Assembly: GCA_030446715.1 (NCBI GenBank)
Contig: JAUJMU010000009.1
Coordinates: forward strand, 124,001 to 188,000
Reading direction: 5' to 3'
Length of the DNA stretch: 64,000 nucleotides
Source: Cytophagales bacterium
GTDB taxonomy: Bacteria; Bacteroidota; Bacteroidia; Cytophagales; 172606-1
Shown piece after piece: positions 16,984 through 25,938 of the stretch. Within the stretch, counting starts at the first letter, position 1, and each line of letters starts with the position of its first letter. The notes under the pieces were generated by a model. The model saw only the letters and a list, made by a program, of their open reading frames with translations. It ran no database searches and was not told the DNA's origin. A program made the translations under genes and the position numbers.

Positions 16984-17443
16984 AAAGAATGATTTTGCTG
17001 ATGCAAAGATATAAATTACCGGGTTTACGGATCAGAGTCAGGGAATGGAGCCTGCGCTGGCTGTTACTGCCCGCCCGGGAAGATCGGTAACTACAGCATG
17101 GATTTGATTCAAGAAGCTAAAGGAAAGGGGCTGCCGTTGGGGGGGCTCCGTACAGCCGCTCTGGTAAAATAAAATCCGGCTTCGGGTTTGCTAAGTTTCA
17201 CCGCTTCCTGAGTTGAGGGTAGGCTTCTGATGGCATTTTTCTTTACGCATAATTCTGTTTTGCCTGTGTAAAGCGAAAATGGGCCGCTGGTAAACCTTGC
17301 TGGCAGAAACTGACCTGTACCGGTAACGGCAGGAGAAAGTTCGGCGGGTAAGACAGCGTGGTCAGAAGACTACGCCGAACGGGGGAATCAAGGCTCGTCA
17401 GCTTAGCCCTTTTTCCCGCCTGATTGAAAATTTTATTGACCAT
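16984..17443. other. Intergenic region without a recognised gene
   Basis: 460 bp. A 66-codon frame on the minus strand (17243-17443) shows no family resemblance and is not called. GAAGACTACGCCGAACGGG near 17361 repeats a motif found near 16173 and 18303. Nothing else was seen. Confidence 0.5.
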
Positions 17444-17638
17444 TCAATTCTCAGCCCCGCTTTTGGCAATACCATGTTGGCGGCTGGCTTGTTGGCGTTT
17501 TGCAATAAAGTCAGCCATTGTTTGCTTCAGCTCGTCATGAAAGCGTTCTGGGTCTGTCTGAATTAACTTTGACAGGTCATCACGAACCTGCCGCATATAG
17601 GCTACTGCTTTGAAATTACTTTTAGTCTTCGTTTTCAT
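17444..17638 (-). CDS. Small protein paired with a PIN-domain gene
   Basis: 64 residues, basic and helical (MKTKTKSNFKAVAYMRQVRD), with no membrane segment. It overlaps the end of the PIN-domain gene by 17 bp and is read in the same direction, so the two are translated from one transcript. Small partners of PIN toxins are usually antitoxins, though they more often come first; here it comes second. No domain is recognised, and the antitoxin role is inferred from position only. Confidence 0.6.
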   Translation of the reverse strand: MKTKTKSNFKAVAYMRQVRDDLSKLIQTDPERFHDELKQTMADFIAKRQQASRQHGIAKSGAEN

Positions 17639-18080
17639 ACCTTACTTCTTTAGGTGTCCTGATGTCAGTAGTCTGATACCCAAATTTAAGATTTATTGAG
17701 TTGTACTGCCTGATACGGAAGAAATTTACCATGTGCTTGAAATTCCAGCTTACTAGACTGTCCACCTTCAAAATAGTTGACATGGCAATATGTTGCGCAT
17801 CACTTTCAAATTTTGGGGTCAAAACGCCTTCAGTTATGTAACATCTTGCAAGCTGCTCAGCTTCCATAGTTAGCGTAACAAGTTCTAAAAACGAGTCTGG
17901 AATGGTTTCGGTCAGTCGCCTGATCCGTTCAGGTGCTGGTGCAAGTTCACGAAGTGTCAAGTCGGAAAGTACAATAATGAATTTCCCTGCTCTTGCCTGT
18001 TCAAAAAAGGGAGTTGTCCATTCTTCAAATTCTTCATCTTCGTGACCGCCCCATACCGATGTGTCAACGTAAAATTTCAT
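17622..18080 (-). CDS. PIN-domain protein (probable toxin)
   Basis: 152 residues. The N-terminal MKFYVDTSVWGG gives the first PIN acidic residue, ESDAQHIAMSTILKVD supplies the second and third, and SLVSWNFKHMVN closes the fold. PIN proteins of this type are metal-dependent ribonucleases, the toxin of VapBC-like modules. The start at 18080 is only 8 bp from the edge of an inverted-repeat element (18088-18243), so its promoter probably lies in or beyond that element. Base composition is richer in A and T than in the flanking housekeeping genes. Confidence 0.8.
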   Translation of the reverse strand: MKFYVDTSVWGGHEDEEFEEWTTPFFEQARAGKFIIVLSDLTLRELAPAPERIRRLTETIPDSFLELVTLTMEAEQLARCYITEGVLTPKFESDAQHIAMSTILKVDSLVSWNFKHMVNFFRIRQYNSINLKFGYQTTDIRTPKEVRYENED

Positions 18081-18087
18081 GTCGCTG

Positions 18088-18243
18088 AGTACACTGTTAA
18101 GTAAATGAGTTTATATTTTTTTCTGTCATTCCCGAAGGGAATCTTTGTTGTGTAACTCGTTGATTGTCTTGCACTACGAAGATCCCCTCCGGGGATGACA
18201 AACGGGGCCGGGAAGTATAAACATATTTAATTAACAGTGTACT
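18088..18243. mobile_element. 156-bp MITE-like element with 28-bp terminal inverted repeats
   Basis: Both ends read AGTACACTGTTAA-x-TAAAT-xx-GTTTATA going inwards, matching at 25 of 28 positions. A second pair of complementary segments follows inside: TGTCATTCCCGAAGGGAATC near 18124 and its near-complement ending at 18210. The whole element can thus fold into one long hairpin. It has no ORF of its own. I saw no clear target-site duplication. Confidence 0.78.
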
Positions 18244-18400
18244 AAGTTTCGATGTCATGTTTTTAACGGCCGGAGGAAGTCCGGCGCGTAAGATAATGTA
18301 GTGAAAGGACGACGCTGAACGGAAGGCCAGCAAAGCAACCAAAGCGTTTGGTTGAATATATTCTTTACTAATGGTAGTTTCTGTTTTCCCTTTTGCCGAT

Positions 18401-19827
18401 TTATAAATTCAATAATATTTCTTCAATTTCTTCACTCGCTTTTTTCAATAGTTCTTTTGTCTTGTCTTTAAGTTGTTGGGCTTGTTGCCTGATGCCTGTT
18501 ATGTGTTCGGCTATTTTCCTTTGTGTGTCAAGTGGTGGGACTGGAATTGGTAAATGTGAAATATCTTCTGGTGCTAAATGTCCATTAGTCGCTCCTGTAA
18601 TGTTTCTTTTGATTTCGATCTGCATTAAACTGCATCTTAGAAAATGATAAACAAAAGCATTGTCAGATAATGAGTTCGTTTGAAACCTTACAATGTCACC
18701 GCCCAAAAAATAATCTCCTTCATAATTCCAAAATGCAATCTTTCCTATCGTTGCCCCCGTTATTACTACCAAAACGTCACCAACTGTTAATTTCTGTTGC
18801 TTACCAAAAATATTTTTGGCTGTTAGTAAGTCATCAACTGTGATAGTTCCATCTGCATTAATTGAATTAATCTGAACTACTGAACATTCACCGTCCTTTT
18901 CATCTTGCTTTGGCAAACTTCCTTTTATCAAATTTCCTGATATACTTTCACGAAGTTGTTTAACAGGGTATTTCCCGTATGAAATTGCAGTTAGATTGTT
19001 TATGAATTTGTCTTGATGAAAAAACGGGTCAATCCTTTTATTTACAATGTCGGATAAAGTCCTTGTAAACATTCTATTCTTTAAAGTATTCTCAGGCGGT
19101 TCGGGTAATTGTATCCCCAACTCACTCAATAAATAATCGTCAATGCTTGAAAGTAGTTTTTGGGCTTCTGCCTCGTTTTGTTGCTTTTGGGAAATTACTT
19201 TGCCGGTAATCTGCAAAATGCGTTTGTCTTCTATAACCGGGATTGAAAGCAATGCTGGATAATCTAATGCCGGGCGTGTTCCGCCTGTGCTTCTCCGGCT
19301 TGCCAATTTTTCGCCAATGTCGGAATTCAGAAATGCTGCAAGCGTTTCGCTGATTTCTTTGCTTCCTGTTTTTATTACGCAAACGTGTTGGTTGATATTC
19401 CTTCAAAACCTTGGGGTGCTACTGATGCAACTGCCATCCGCCCGACGCCTGTGATTTTTACCAACAAATCGCCTGCTGAAACCTGGCTTCTTTTCAGCAT
19501 TCCGTTGTGGGTTTCTTCATTGATGTATTTGCAATCGTCAAACTCTAAAATGCCTGTTGGCGAAAGGTTTTGCACTCTTAAAAACGGTATTCCGTTCTCT
19601 TTTTCTGCATAATATTTTTCGCTTTCAGTTGTCTTCGGTGTTGCTCCGCTTGCCATACCTTTTACATAATCCCTTAGCTTTTCCGGTTTTTTGGCTAATA
19701 CTTTTTTTTCAAGTTCCAAAAGTTCAGGAACATAAAAGAAAGGATCAAAGCGTTTTTCCAATTCGCTTTTCTGCAAAATGAAAACCCGGTCTTTGTTGAG
19801 TGTGGGTGAAATTGTATAACTGCTCAT
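18401..19827 (-). pseudogene. hsdS: Type I restriction-modification specificity subunit HsdS, frameshifted
   Basis: Two frames together make a protein of about 475 residues with two target-recognition domains. The first has IPFLRVQNLSPTGILEF and AGDLLVKITGVGRMAVASV. The second has VQINSINADGTITVDDLL and VGDVLVVITGATIGKIAFW, and each is followed by a conserved helix (second: RQQAQQLKDKTKELLKKASE). The break is at about 19400-19405: restoring one G in GAAGGAATATC joins GFEG to NINQHVCVIKTGSK. The start overlaps the hsdM stop by one base (TAATG). HsdS decides which DNA sequence is methylated. The region is AT-rich relative to neighbours, suggesting transfer. Confidence 0.85.
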
Positions 19828-21973
19828 TACTTCTCTGTCTTGTTAATGTGAGCAATAAATTTTGAAAGCTCTTTGGCTATTTCAATCAACTCATTGTTGT
19901 TGGTGCTTCTGCCTGTGGCATCATAGCCGATGTCTTCGGCTATTGCCAAAAATAGGGTAGTCGTCCAACGCGGTTTGTTTTGCCAAAAGTATTTTTCGGT
20001 CAATTCCTCTTTCAGCAAATTCACTTTGTCGGTAAAGGCAGACTGAACAGCCGATTTATCGGCTTGTATCATTTCTGTAATCTCTTTTTTGCTGGCTTTC
20101 GGGTTTTTGGCTTTGGCGTCAGCTTCTGATTTCTTTATCGCTGCTGCTTTTTCTTTTTCCCATTTCTCAACGGTAGCAATATAATTATTGTCGGTTTTAA
20201 CCTGCTCTTTCAGTTGTGCTTTTTGGTTGCTGATTTTTTCGGTTTGCTTGTCTTTGTGTTTACGCAAAAACAAAACAGAACTTTTACGCCTGCACCTGTG
20301 GCACTGAAAGCGGTTTGAGGCATAGAAACAACGGCAACAATGCGGTACATTTCTTCAATGTTGTCACGCACATATTGCAAACTGCTGTTGGTGAGAATAC
20401 CGTCAGGAATTACCACTGCCAAATAACCGTGTTCAACCAAAAACTTGTGGCACTGCTCCAAAAACAACACTTCGGTACTTTGGCTGTCACGCAAAGCGAC
20501 TTTGCCGCTTGCGGTTGTATTCAGCCAATCCACTTCTTTAATTGCTAAATTGTATTGGTGCATATACGCCTTTTCGGTTTGCTTAATGCTGCTGCCGAAA
20601 GGTGGATTGGTTACGATGAAGTCAAAGGAATTGTATTTAAACATTTTGTTGCCCGATCTGGCTTGCATTTCGGTATCGCTCAAAAGTCCGTCCGATGCAA
20701 TTACGTTGGTGTGTCCGTCATCGTGAATAATCATATTCATCTTGGCAGTCCGGGCTATCTGGTCGTTTATCTCAATGCCAAAAGGTTTTTCTCTGCGAAG
20801 TCGTGCCAGTATTTGTAATGGTCTTTCTCGTCTTTGATAGGGTCGTAAAACCCGTTGGCTTGTTCCTTACCTTGTCGAGGGCGTAAAGCAAGAAACCACC
20901 GCTTCCGCAACTGGTGTCAAGCACTCTTGATTTATGCGTAATCGGCAAACTGTCCACAATGAATTTTACAATTGGTCTTGGCGTAAAATATTGCCCGAAG
21001 TCGCCCCTGAAATAACTGCCCATAAACGTTTCAAAGGCTTTGCCTTTGCTGTCAATGTCAGTTTTATTGAGGTTGATACGCTGAAAGTATTTTACAATCG
21101 TCAGCGTTTCTTGTGCCGAAAGAGTTATGCCGTCTTTGAAAACTTCGGGTGCTTCCTTTTCGCCAACTGCATAAATGTTCTTGATGCGTTTTAGTAAATC
21201 TTCCGGGTCTTCATCACGGAAAATCTGAAAGTCATAAGGTTCGCCTGTTTTTCTTGGGTGTTTTTCGTCCCAGATTTTGCAGAATATGAGTTTATCCAGT
21301 TCGTCAAACGCTACACTCGGGTTTCGTTGCCCGCCGCCCCAGAGTGCCTGATGCGATTGAATGAAAATTTTTGTCAATTCGCTTTCGCTTACAACCTGAA
21401 GTTCAAAAAATTTCTGTTTTGCATTCAGGTCGGGTTCGGCAACAATGTTTGTTTCGTCTGTGTCGGTTTGCGAAATACCACCTTTCACATATTTGTAAGG
21501 AGCAAGTTTGTTGATACCAAATTGAGGAATATCGGGAATTTCAATTCTGCTTTTCGGCTTCTTGTCGGGGACTTCGTAATACTGGTTTTTAATTCGTGAA
21601 GTAGTCCAAACGTATTTTGCCCCTTCGGCAACAGCGTAGCTGTATGCCTGGTCAACGGCAACGTTAAACTGCTGGTCGGTTAAATCTTCTTTTTGCACTC
21701 AACTAAAATGTAAGTCTCTTCACATTTATCATCTGAATAAACGACAATGTCGGCTTCCTTGGTCTCGGAGCCCATTTGCACAGGAATAAACTGTTTAATT
21801 CTGTTTTCAGGATAGCCATAAATTAAAATTAAAGTCAGGAAAGTCTCGACTTGCACTTTCTCTTCCGGATTGTTGTAATTCCGCTTTTTGTTTTGATGTA
21901 TGTAGGTTATAAAGTTTTTGTCTTCGTTAAATCGAATAAGTCCTTTTTCTATTCCCGTATCTATCAAATTCAT
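19827..21973 (-). pseudogene. hsdM: Type I N6-adenine methylase HsdM with an HsdR-N-like domain, four frameshifts
   Basis: Four successive frames cover one protein of roughly 715 residues. The N-terminal part (VQMGSETKEADIVVY and TYILVECKK) is the nuclease-like HsdR-N fold. Next come GQYFTPRPIVKFIVD and DTSCGSGGFLLYALDKV (SAM-binding motif I), then FDFIVTNPPFGSS, the NPPF catalytic motif of N6-adenine methylases. Breaks lie in short runs at 21690-21694 (T5), 20865-20866 (CC), 20780-20783 (A4) and 20282-20285 (T4); adding one base to each rejoins the protein. All look like shortened homopolymers, so base-calling error is likely. No HsdR helicase gene is present nearby. Confidence 0.85.
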
Positions 21974-22304
21974 GTTTCGTTCTTATGCTTTTAATTATGT
22001 CGTAAAGTAAATTTCAAACCTCTGTTTCTGTCATTGATGCCTTACAAGCTGCTTATGGCGCGAAGCTCTGCTTTGTGCTTATCCTTCTTACCGCCTCTGG
22101 CGGAACTGCCTGCGGCAGGAAATGCCGCTGGCAGGATCTGCATGCAACCAGAGGTTGCAAAATAAAAAGCACGAAGCAAAGCTTCGCGCTATCACTACAC
22201 GTACCGGCGCGGGGGAAGGTATCAATGCCACAACCATAAAAATAAAAACCGCTCCTTACTCCCCGCTTCCCACTCCCAACCTCTAACTCCCAACTCCTTT
22301 CCCC
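21974..22304. repeat. Intergenic region with dispersed repeat, copy B
   Basis: 331 bp without a gene. 22056-22190 repeats the order of motifs seen at 16262-16430: GCTTATGGCGCGAAGC, TTATCCTTCTTACCGCCTCTGG, GCAACCAGAGG, GCTTCGCGC. The last 50 bp (near 22260-22305) are a pyrimidine-rich run of ACTCCCAAC-like words. Similar words in reverse complement occur near 3570-3600. Confidence 0.6.
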
Positions 22305-25292
22305 CTACCTCATGCTCTGCGCGGTCACGGCCTGACTCTCCTTCATGGCGTCGTAAATCGCCTGGTGGATGTTAGTGCGGACGTTCATGCTCGACAGGCG
22401 GGGATTGTTGCGGGTGGGGTATACGCGGTTGGAGAGGAAAATGTAGAGCAGGTTGGTTTGGGGGTCCATCCAGACGAAGGTGCCCGTAAAGCCGGAGTGG
22501 CCGAAGCTGGCCGGACTGGCGTCGCGGGCGGAGCTGCCGCCGGCCGTCGGCTGGATCATCGGTTTGTCGAAGCCGATGCCGCGGCGGTTGCCGGATTCGC
22601 AGAACTGACAGCGGGCAAATTCGCGTAGCGTGGCTTCGCTGATGAATCTTTCGCCGCCGTAATTGCCGCCGTTGAGGTACATCTGCGCCAGCTTGGCAAG
22701 GTCGCCGGCCGTGCCGAAAAGCCCGGCGTGGCCCGACAGACCATTGAGCATGGCCGCGCCCTCATCGTGCACGGTGCCGTGGATCTGCGTTTTGCGGAAA
22801 AGCGAATCAAACTCCGTGGGTACGATGCGGTCATTGGGAAAAAACCGCGTCGGGCTGAAAGTAAGTGTACTGGCACCCAGCGGCCCGTAAAACGTTTCCT
22901 TCAGGTACGTCTGAAAGGGCTTGCCAATGAGCTTTTCCACAATGACCGGGTAGAGATAAAAAGACAGGTCGCTGTACACGTACTTCTTCTCCGCGTTCAG
23001 CGGGGAGTGGTGAATCTGCCTGTATATCCGGTGGCAGTAGCGGCGGTGCAGGTACATGCCGTCGGCCACCCTGACCGGAAAGCGGGCCGAAGAATCGGCC
23101 TTAAAGGTATGCCACTTCCATTTGCCGTTTTTTTTATACGTGCCTTTCCAGAAGGGTATCCAGTCCTTGAGCCGGCCCTGGTGGGTCAGTATGTCCCGAA
23201 AGGGGATGCCGGCTTTGTTTGAACGGCGGTACTCGGGCAGGTAACCGGCCAGCGTATTGTCCACGTTAAACTTTCCTTCGTCGGTGAGCCGCATCAGCGC
23301 GGCCAGCGACGTGCTGATCTTGGTGACGGAGGCCAAGTCGTAGATGTCGGTGGTCTCTACGGGCTGGCGGTTTTCGTAGGTGTGGTAACCGTACGCCTTC
23401 TCCAGAATCACTTTGCCGTCTTTGGCTACGAGTACCACGCAGCCCGGCGTGGCTTTCTGCCGCACGGCATTCTCTGCCAGCGAATCAATTTTGGCGTACA
23501 GAATTTCCGACCTGATGCCAACCTCCTCGGGCATGGTATACTTGAGGCGGTTTACCGAACTCAGCGGCTGGCCCATTCCCTCCCGGAAAGCGTTGACGGT
23601 AACCGGCAGCTTGCCGTTTGCCTTTACCGCGCCAAACAGCAACTGGGCAGCCATTTCCTGCGTGTCCTTGTTGTCCTGGTAGGCCAGCACCAAGGTCCGG
23701 GCTTCTTTCAGGCCGGGAAATTTGTTGAGCGTGTACGGGTTGCCGAGCAGCACGGCCACTGTTTTGCCGCCCTCCACCAGTTCGCGTACGGCGGAAGTCA
23801 TGCCTTCGGTGATGCCGTAGTTGCGCGGCGGACGGATGCTGGGCACGTGGATGCTCACCACCACCAGGTTGTATTTGCTCAGTTGCGCCTTTACCCGGTT
23901 TACGTCGGCGGCAGTACTGTTTACGGGCAGCGTAAAATTATCGGCTTTGGCGTAGTTGCTCACCATCCGGCTGAAGTCGCTGCGGCCGTTGACGCCCACC
24001 GAAACAGTGGCAATCCGCAGGGTATCAAGTTGCCGGAGCGGAATGAGGTTGTGCTTATTTTCCAGTACGGTCAAAGCGGCTTCCGACAACTGGCGGTTCA
24101 GCAGTTGGGCTTCGTAGGTATTCAGATCCTGCACCAGGTTGGTCAGTTCTACCGGCTTGTAATTGTTAAGACCCACCCACGCCTTGGCCGCCAGCACCTT
24201 CCGGCAGCGGGCATCAATTTCAGCTTGGGTAATCAGACCGTTTTTAATCGCTTTTTTGATCTCCGAAATGGCGCGGGGAATGTCGGCGGTATACTCCAGC
24301 ACGTCGTTGCCGGCCAGAATGGCCCGCATGTCGGCCACGCCGGGCGGGAAATATTTGGTAACACCCTGCATGTTCATGGCATCGGTGAAGGCGAGACCCT
24401 GAAAGCCGAGCTCGTTTTTGAGCAGACCGGTCACAATTGGTTTGGAAAGGGTGGAGGGCAGATTTTTGGTGCTGTCGAGGCTCGGGATGCTCAGGTGCGC
24501 CACCATGACGCCGCCCACGCCGGCTTCGATTATTTTCCGGAACGGATACAACTCCAGCGTATCCAGCCGCTGACGGCCGTGCCGGATCAGGGGCAGGGCG
24601 TAGTGCGAATCCGCGTCGGTGTCACCGTGACCGGGAAAGTGCTTGGCCGTGGTCATGATGCCGGCGTCCTGCATGCCGCGCATGTAGGCAATGCTTTTGC
24701 GGGCTACATTGTCTTTGTTTTCGCCGAAAGAGCGGAAGTTGATCACCGGATTGTTGGCGTTGTTGTTGACATCCACCACCGGCGCGAAGTTGATGTGAAT
24801 GCCGATCCGCCGACACTGGCGACCCACTTCGAGGCCCATGCGGTAGAGGAGCGTATCGTTCTGGACGGCGCCCAGCGTCATCTGGTACGGGAACCGGATG
24901 GTACTGTCGAGGCGCATACCAAGTCCCCATTCGCCGTCAATGGCAATCCACAGCGGCACTTTGGCAAGGGACTGGTAGCGGTTGTAGAGGGAAGCCTGCC
25001 GGACCGGACCACCCTGGAAGAACACCAGACCCCCGATCTTGTATTGCTGCACGTACTTGCTGATGGTATCGAAGTGGGCCTTGTCGCGGTTGGAGTACGC
25101 CGCTACCATGATCAGCTGGGCAATCCGTTCGTCGGGCGTCATGGTCGTGAATACTGAATCCACCCATTGCTGGTGGGCATTCAGGAAGGGAGGCTGACCG
25201 GGAAGAGTAAAACTGGCAGAAGCGGGTATTGTCTGGCCCCTGGCAACCAGTGCGGCAAGGCAAAGCACGCCGGTAAAAAAGATGCGTCTCAA
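22305..25292 (-). CDS. GH3 beta-N-acetylhexosaminidase fused to a beta-lactamase-like serine hydrolase
   Basis: About 995 residues from a TTG at 25290-25292, chosen because it begins a clean signal peptide (RRIFFTGVLCLAALVARGQ); an in-frame start further upstream gives an unlikely leader. Residues 50-400 are GH3/NagZ-like: KHFPGHGDTDADSH holds the general acid/base and GLAFTDAMNMQGV the Asp nucleophile. A GH3 C-terminal domain follows. The last 370 residues are a class C beta-lactamase fold with S-x-x-K in LASVTK, YSD in place of YxN, and HSGFTGT. Such fusions are found in Bacteroidota and are thought to act on peptidoglycan or muropeptides in the periplasm. Confidence 0.88.
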   Translation of the reverse strand: MRRIFFTGVLCLAALVARGQTIPASASFTLPGQPPFLNAHQQWVDSVFTTMTPDERIAQLIMVAAYSNRDKAHFDTISKYVQQYKIGGLVFFQGGPVRQASLYNRYQSLAKVPLWIAIDGEWGLGMRLDSTIRFPYQMTLGAVQNDTLLYRMGLEVGRQCRRIGIHINFAPVVDVNNNANNPVINFRSFGENKDNVARKSIAYMRGMQDAGIMTTAKHFPGHGDTDADSHYALPLIRHGRQRLDTLELYPFRKIIEAGVGGVMVAHLSIPSLDSTKNLPSTLSKPIVTGLLKNELGFQGLAFTDAMNMQGVTKYFPPGVADMRAILAGNDVLEYTADIPRAISEIKKAIKNGLITQAEIDARCRKVLAAKAWVGLNNYKPVELTNLVQDLNTYEAQLLNRQLSEAALTVLENKHNLIPLRQLDTLRIATVSVGVNGRSDFSRMVSNYAKADNFTLPVNSTAADVNRVKAQLSKYNLVVVSIHVPSIRPPRNYGITEGMTSAVRELVEGGKTVAVLLGNPYTLNKFPGLKEARTLVLAYQDNKDTQEMAAQLLFGAVKANGKLPVTVNAFREGMGQPLSSVNRLKYTMPEEVGIRSEILYAKIDSLAENAVRQKATPGCVVLVAKDGKVILEKAYGYHTYENRQPVETTDIYDLASVTKISTSLAALMRLTDEGKFNVDNTLAGYLPEYRRSNKAGIPFRDILTHQGRLKDWIPFWKGTYKKNGKWKWHTFKADSSARFPVRVADGMYLHRRYCHRIYRQIHHSPLNAEKKYVYSDLSFYLYPVIVEKLIGKPFQTYLKETFYGPLGASTLTFSPTRFFPNDRIVPTEFDSLFRKTQIHGTVHDEGAAMLNGLSGHAGLFGTAGDLAKLAQMYLNGGNYGGERFISEATLREFARCQFCESGNRRGIGFDKPMIQPTAGGSSARDASPASFGHSGFTGTFVWMDPQTNLLYIFLSNRVYPTRNNPRLSSMNVRTNIHQAIYDAMKESQAVTAQSMR

Positions 25293-25582
25293 GGTGTGGG
25301 CAATTAGGGAGTGAAAAGTTAAAGTTGCGCAAAGATGGCCGGTAAACAAAACCGCAGATGGGTTACCAGCGGGCAAAGGCTGCATTAGCGGATTCGTGGT
25401 TTGGCTGCCCGGGTTGATTTCGGCAGTCAACGGAGAGCAGAAACCCATGCCCATCATCGGGGAGGAAGCGCAGAAGCTTTTCCATAATCTTTAAGCATAC
25501 CAGCAGAGGTTAAAATGGGTGTTGTCTGAAAGATCAGATAAAGTTCAAGCGTGGACGCTTGAACCAGCAGTCATAAAACCAA

Positions 25583-25610
25583 CCCGGCTCCCGCAGAGTC
25601 GGGTTTTTTT
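25583..25610 (+). terminator. Rho-independent terminator
   Basis: CCCGGCTC, loop CCGCA, GAGTCGGG and seven or more T residues. It would stop plus-strand transcripts entering from upstream before the gntP promoter region. Confidence 0.7.
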
Positions 25611-25662
25611 ATTGCATTTTTCGATACGGCAGGAAAAATATATATCTTTTCGGGTTGAAAAA

Positions 25663-25700
25663 GTCGTAAGTGGAGAGACGCAATGCATTGCGTCTGTACC
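25663..25700. repeat. GACGC-palindrome repeat, copy 1
   Basis: The core is GACGCAATGCATTGCGTC, flanked by GTCGTAAGTGGAGA on one side and TGTACC on the other. The 38-bp unit recurs inverted at 25837-25874 with paired changes that keep the palindrome. Confidence 0.8.
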
Positions 25701-25836
25701 AGTCGTAAGGGGTTTGGCGTATTTGAACGTCGGCGTCATTCATATGCTGACTGTTACTGCCGGCTACCATTTTTGCGCTTACTACTTTCCGGGCAGGCAA
25801 TTGGGCAGGCCAGCGTGCCTGCCCCTACGAATCACT

Positions 25837-25874
25837 GGTACAGACGCCATGCATGGCGTCTCTCCACTTACGAC
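25837..25874. repeat. GACGC-palindrome repeat, copy 2 (inverted)
   Basis: The core is GACGCCATGCATGGCGTC. Read on the minus strand, the flanks are identical to copy 1. The only core changes are A to C and T to G at symmetric positions. Confidence 0.8.
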
Positions 25875-25897
25875 TCTGGACTTGCGACTTTTAAATA

Positions 25898-25923
25898 GTA
25901 CAGACGCCATGCATGGCGTCTCT
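25898..25923. repeat. GACGC-palindrome repeat, copy 3
   Basis: GTACA followed by the same core as copy 2 and TCT. It ends 15 bp before the gntP start codon, so it lies in the 5' untranslated region or promoter. Confidence 0.75.
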
Positions 25924-25938
25924 AACCAAACTCCCTCC

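Larger units (their letters stand above)
25293..25938. other. Palindrome-rich intergenic region upstream of gntP
   Basis: 646 bp. It contains a hairpin at 25543-25564 sharing its core with 16073-16092, a terminator at 25583-25610, a hairpin GGGCAGGC-CAGCGT-GCCTGCCC at 25803-25824, and three copies of a GACGC-palindrome described separately. An open frame runs through most of it into gntP but consists of these repeats, so it is not taken as protein. Confidence 0.65.

Noticed and set aside
20210-20740. Separate small methylase gene
   Set aside because: It is one of four frames of a single HsdM protein, joined by one-base corrections.
23382-25157. Long open frame (591 codons) on the plus strand
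   Set aside because: It is antisense to the GH3/serine-hydrolase gene, whose domains and catalytic motifs are clear; high GC leaves such shadow frames open.
25519-25938. N-terminal extension of GntP by 140 codons
   Set aside because: The extension translates palindromic repeats and a terminator; the family starts at the ATG at 25939.
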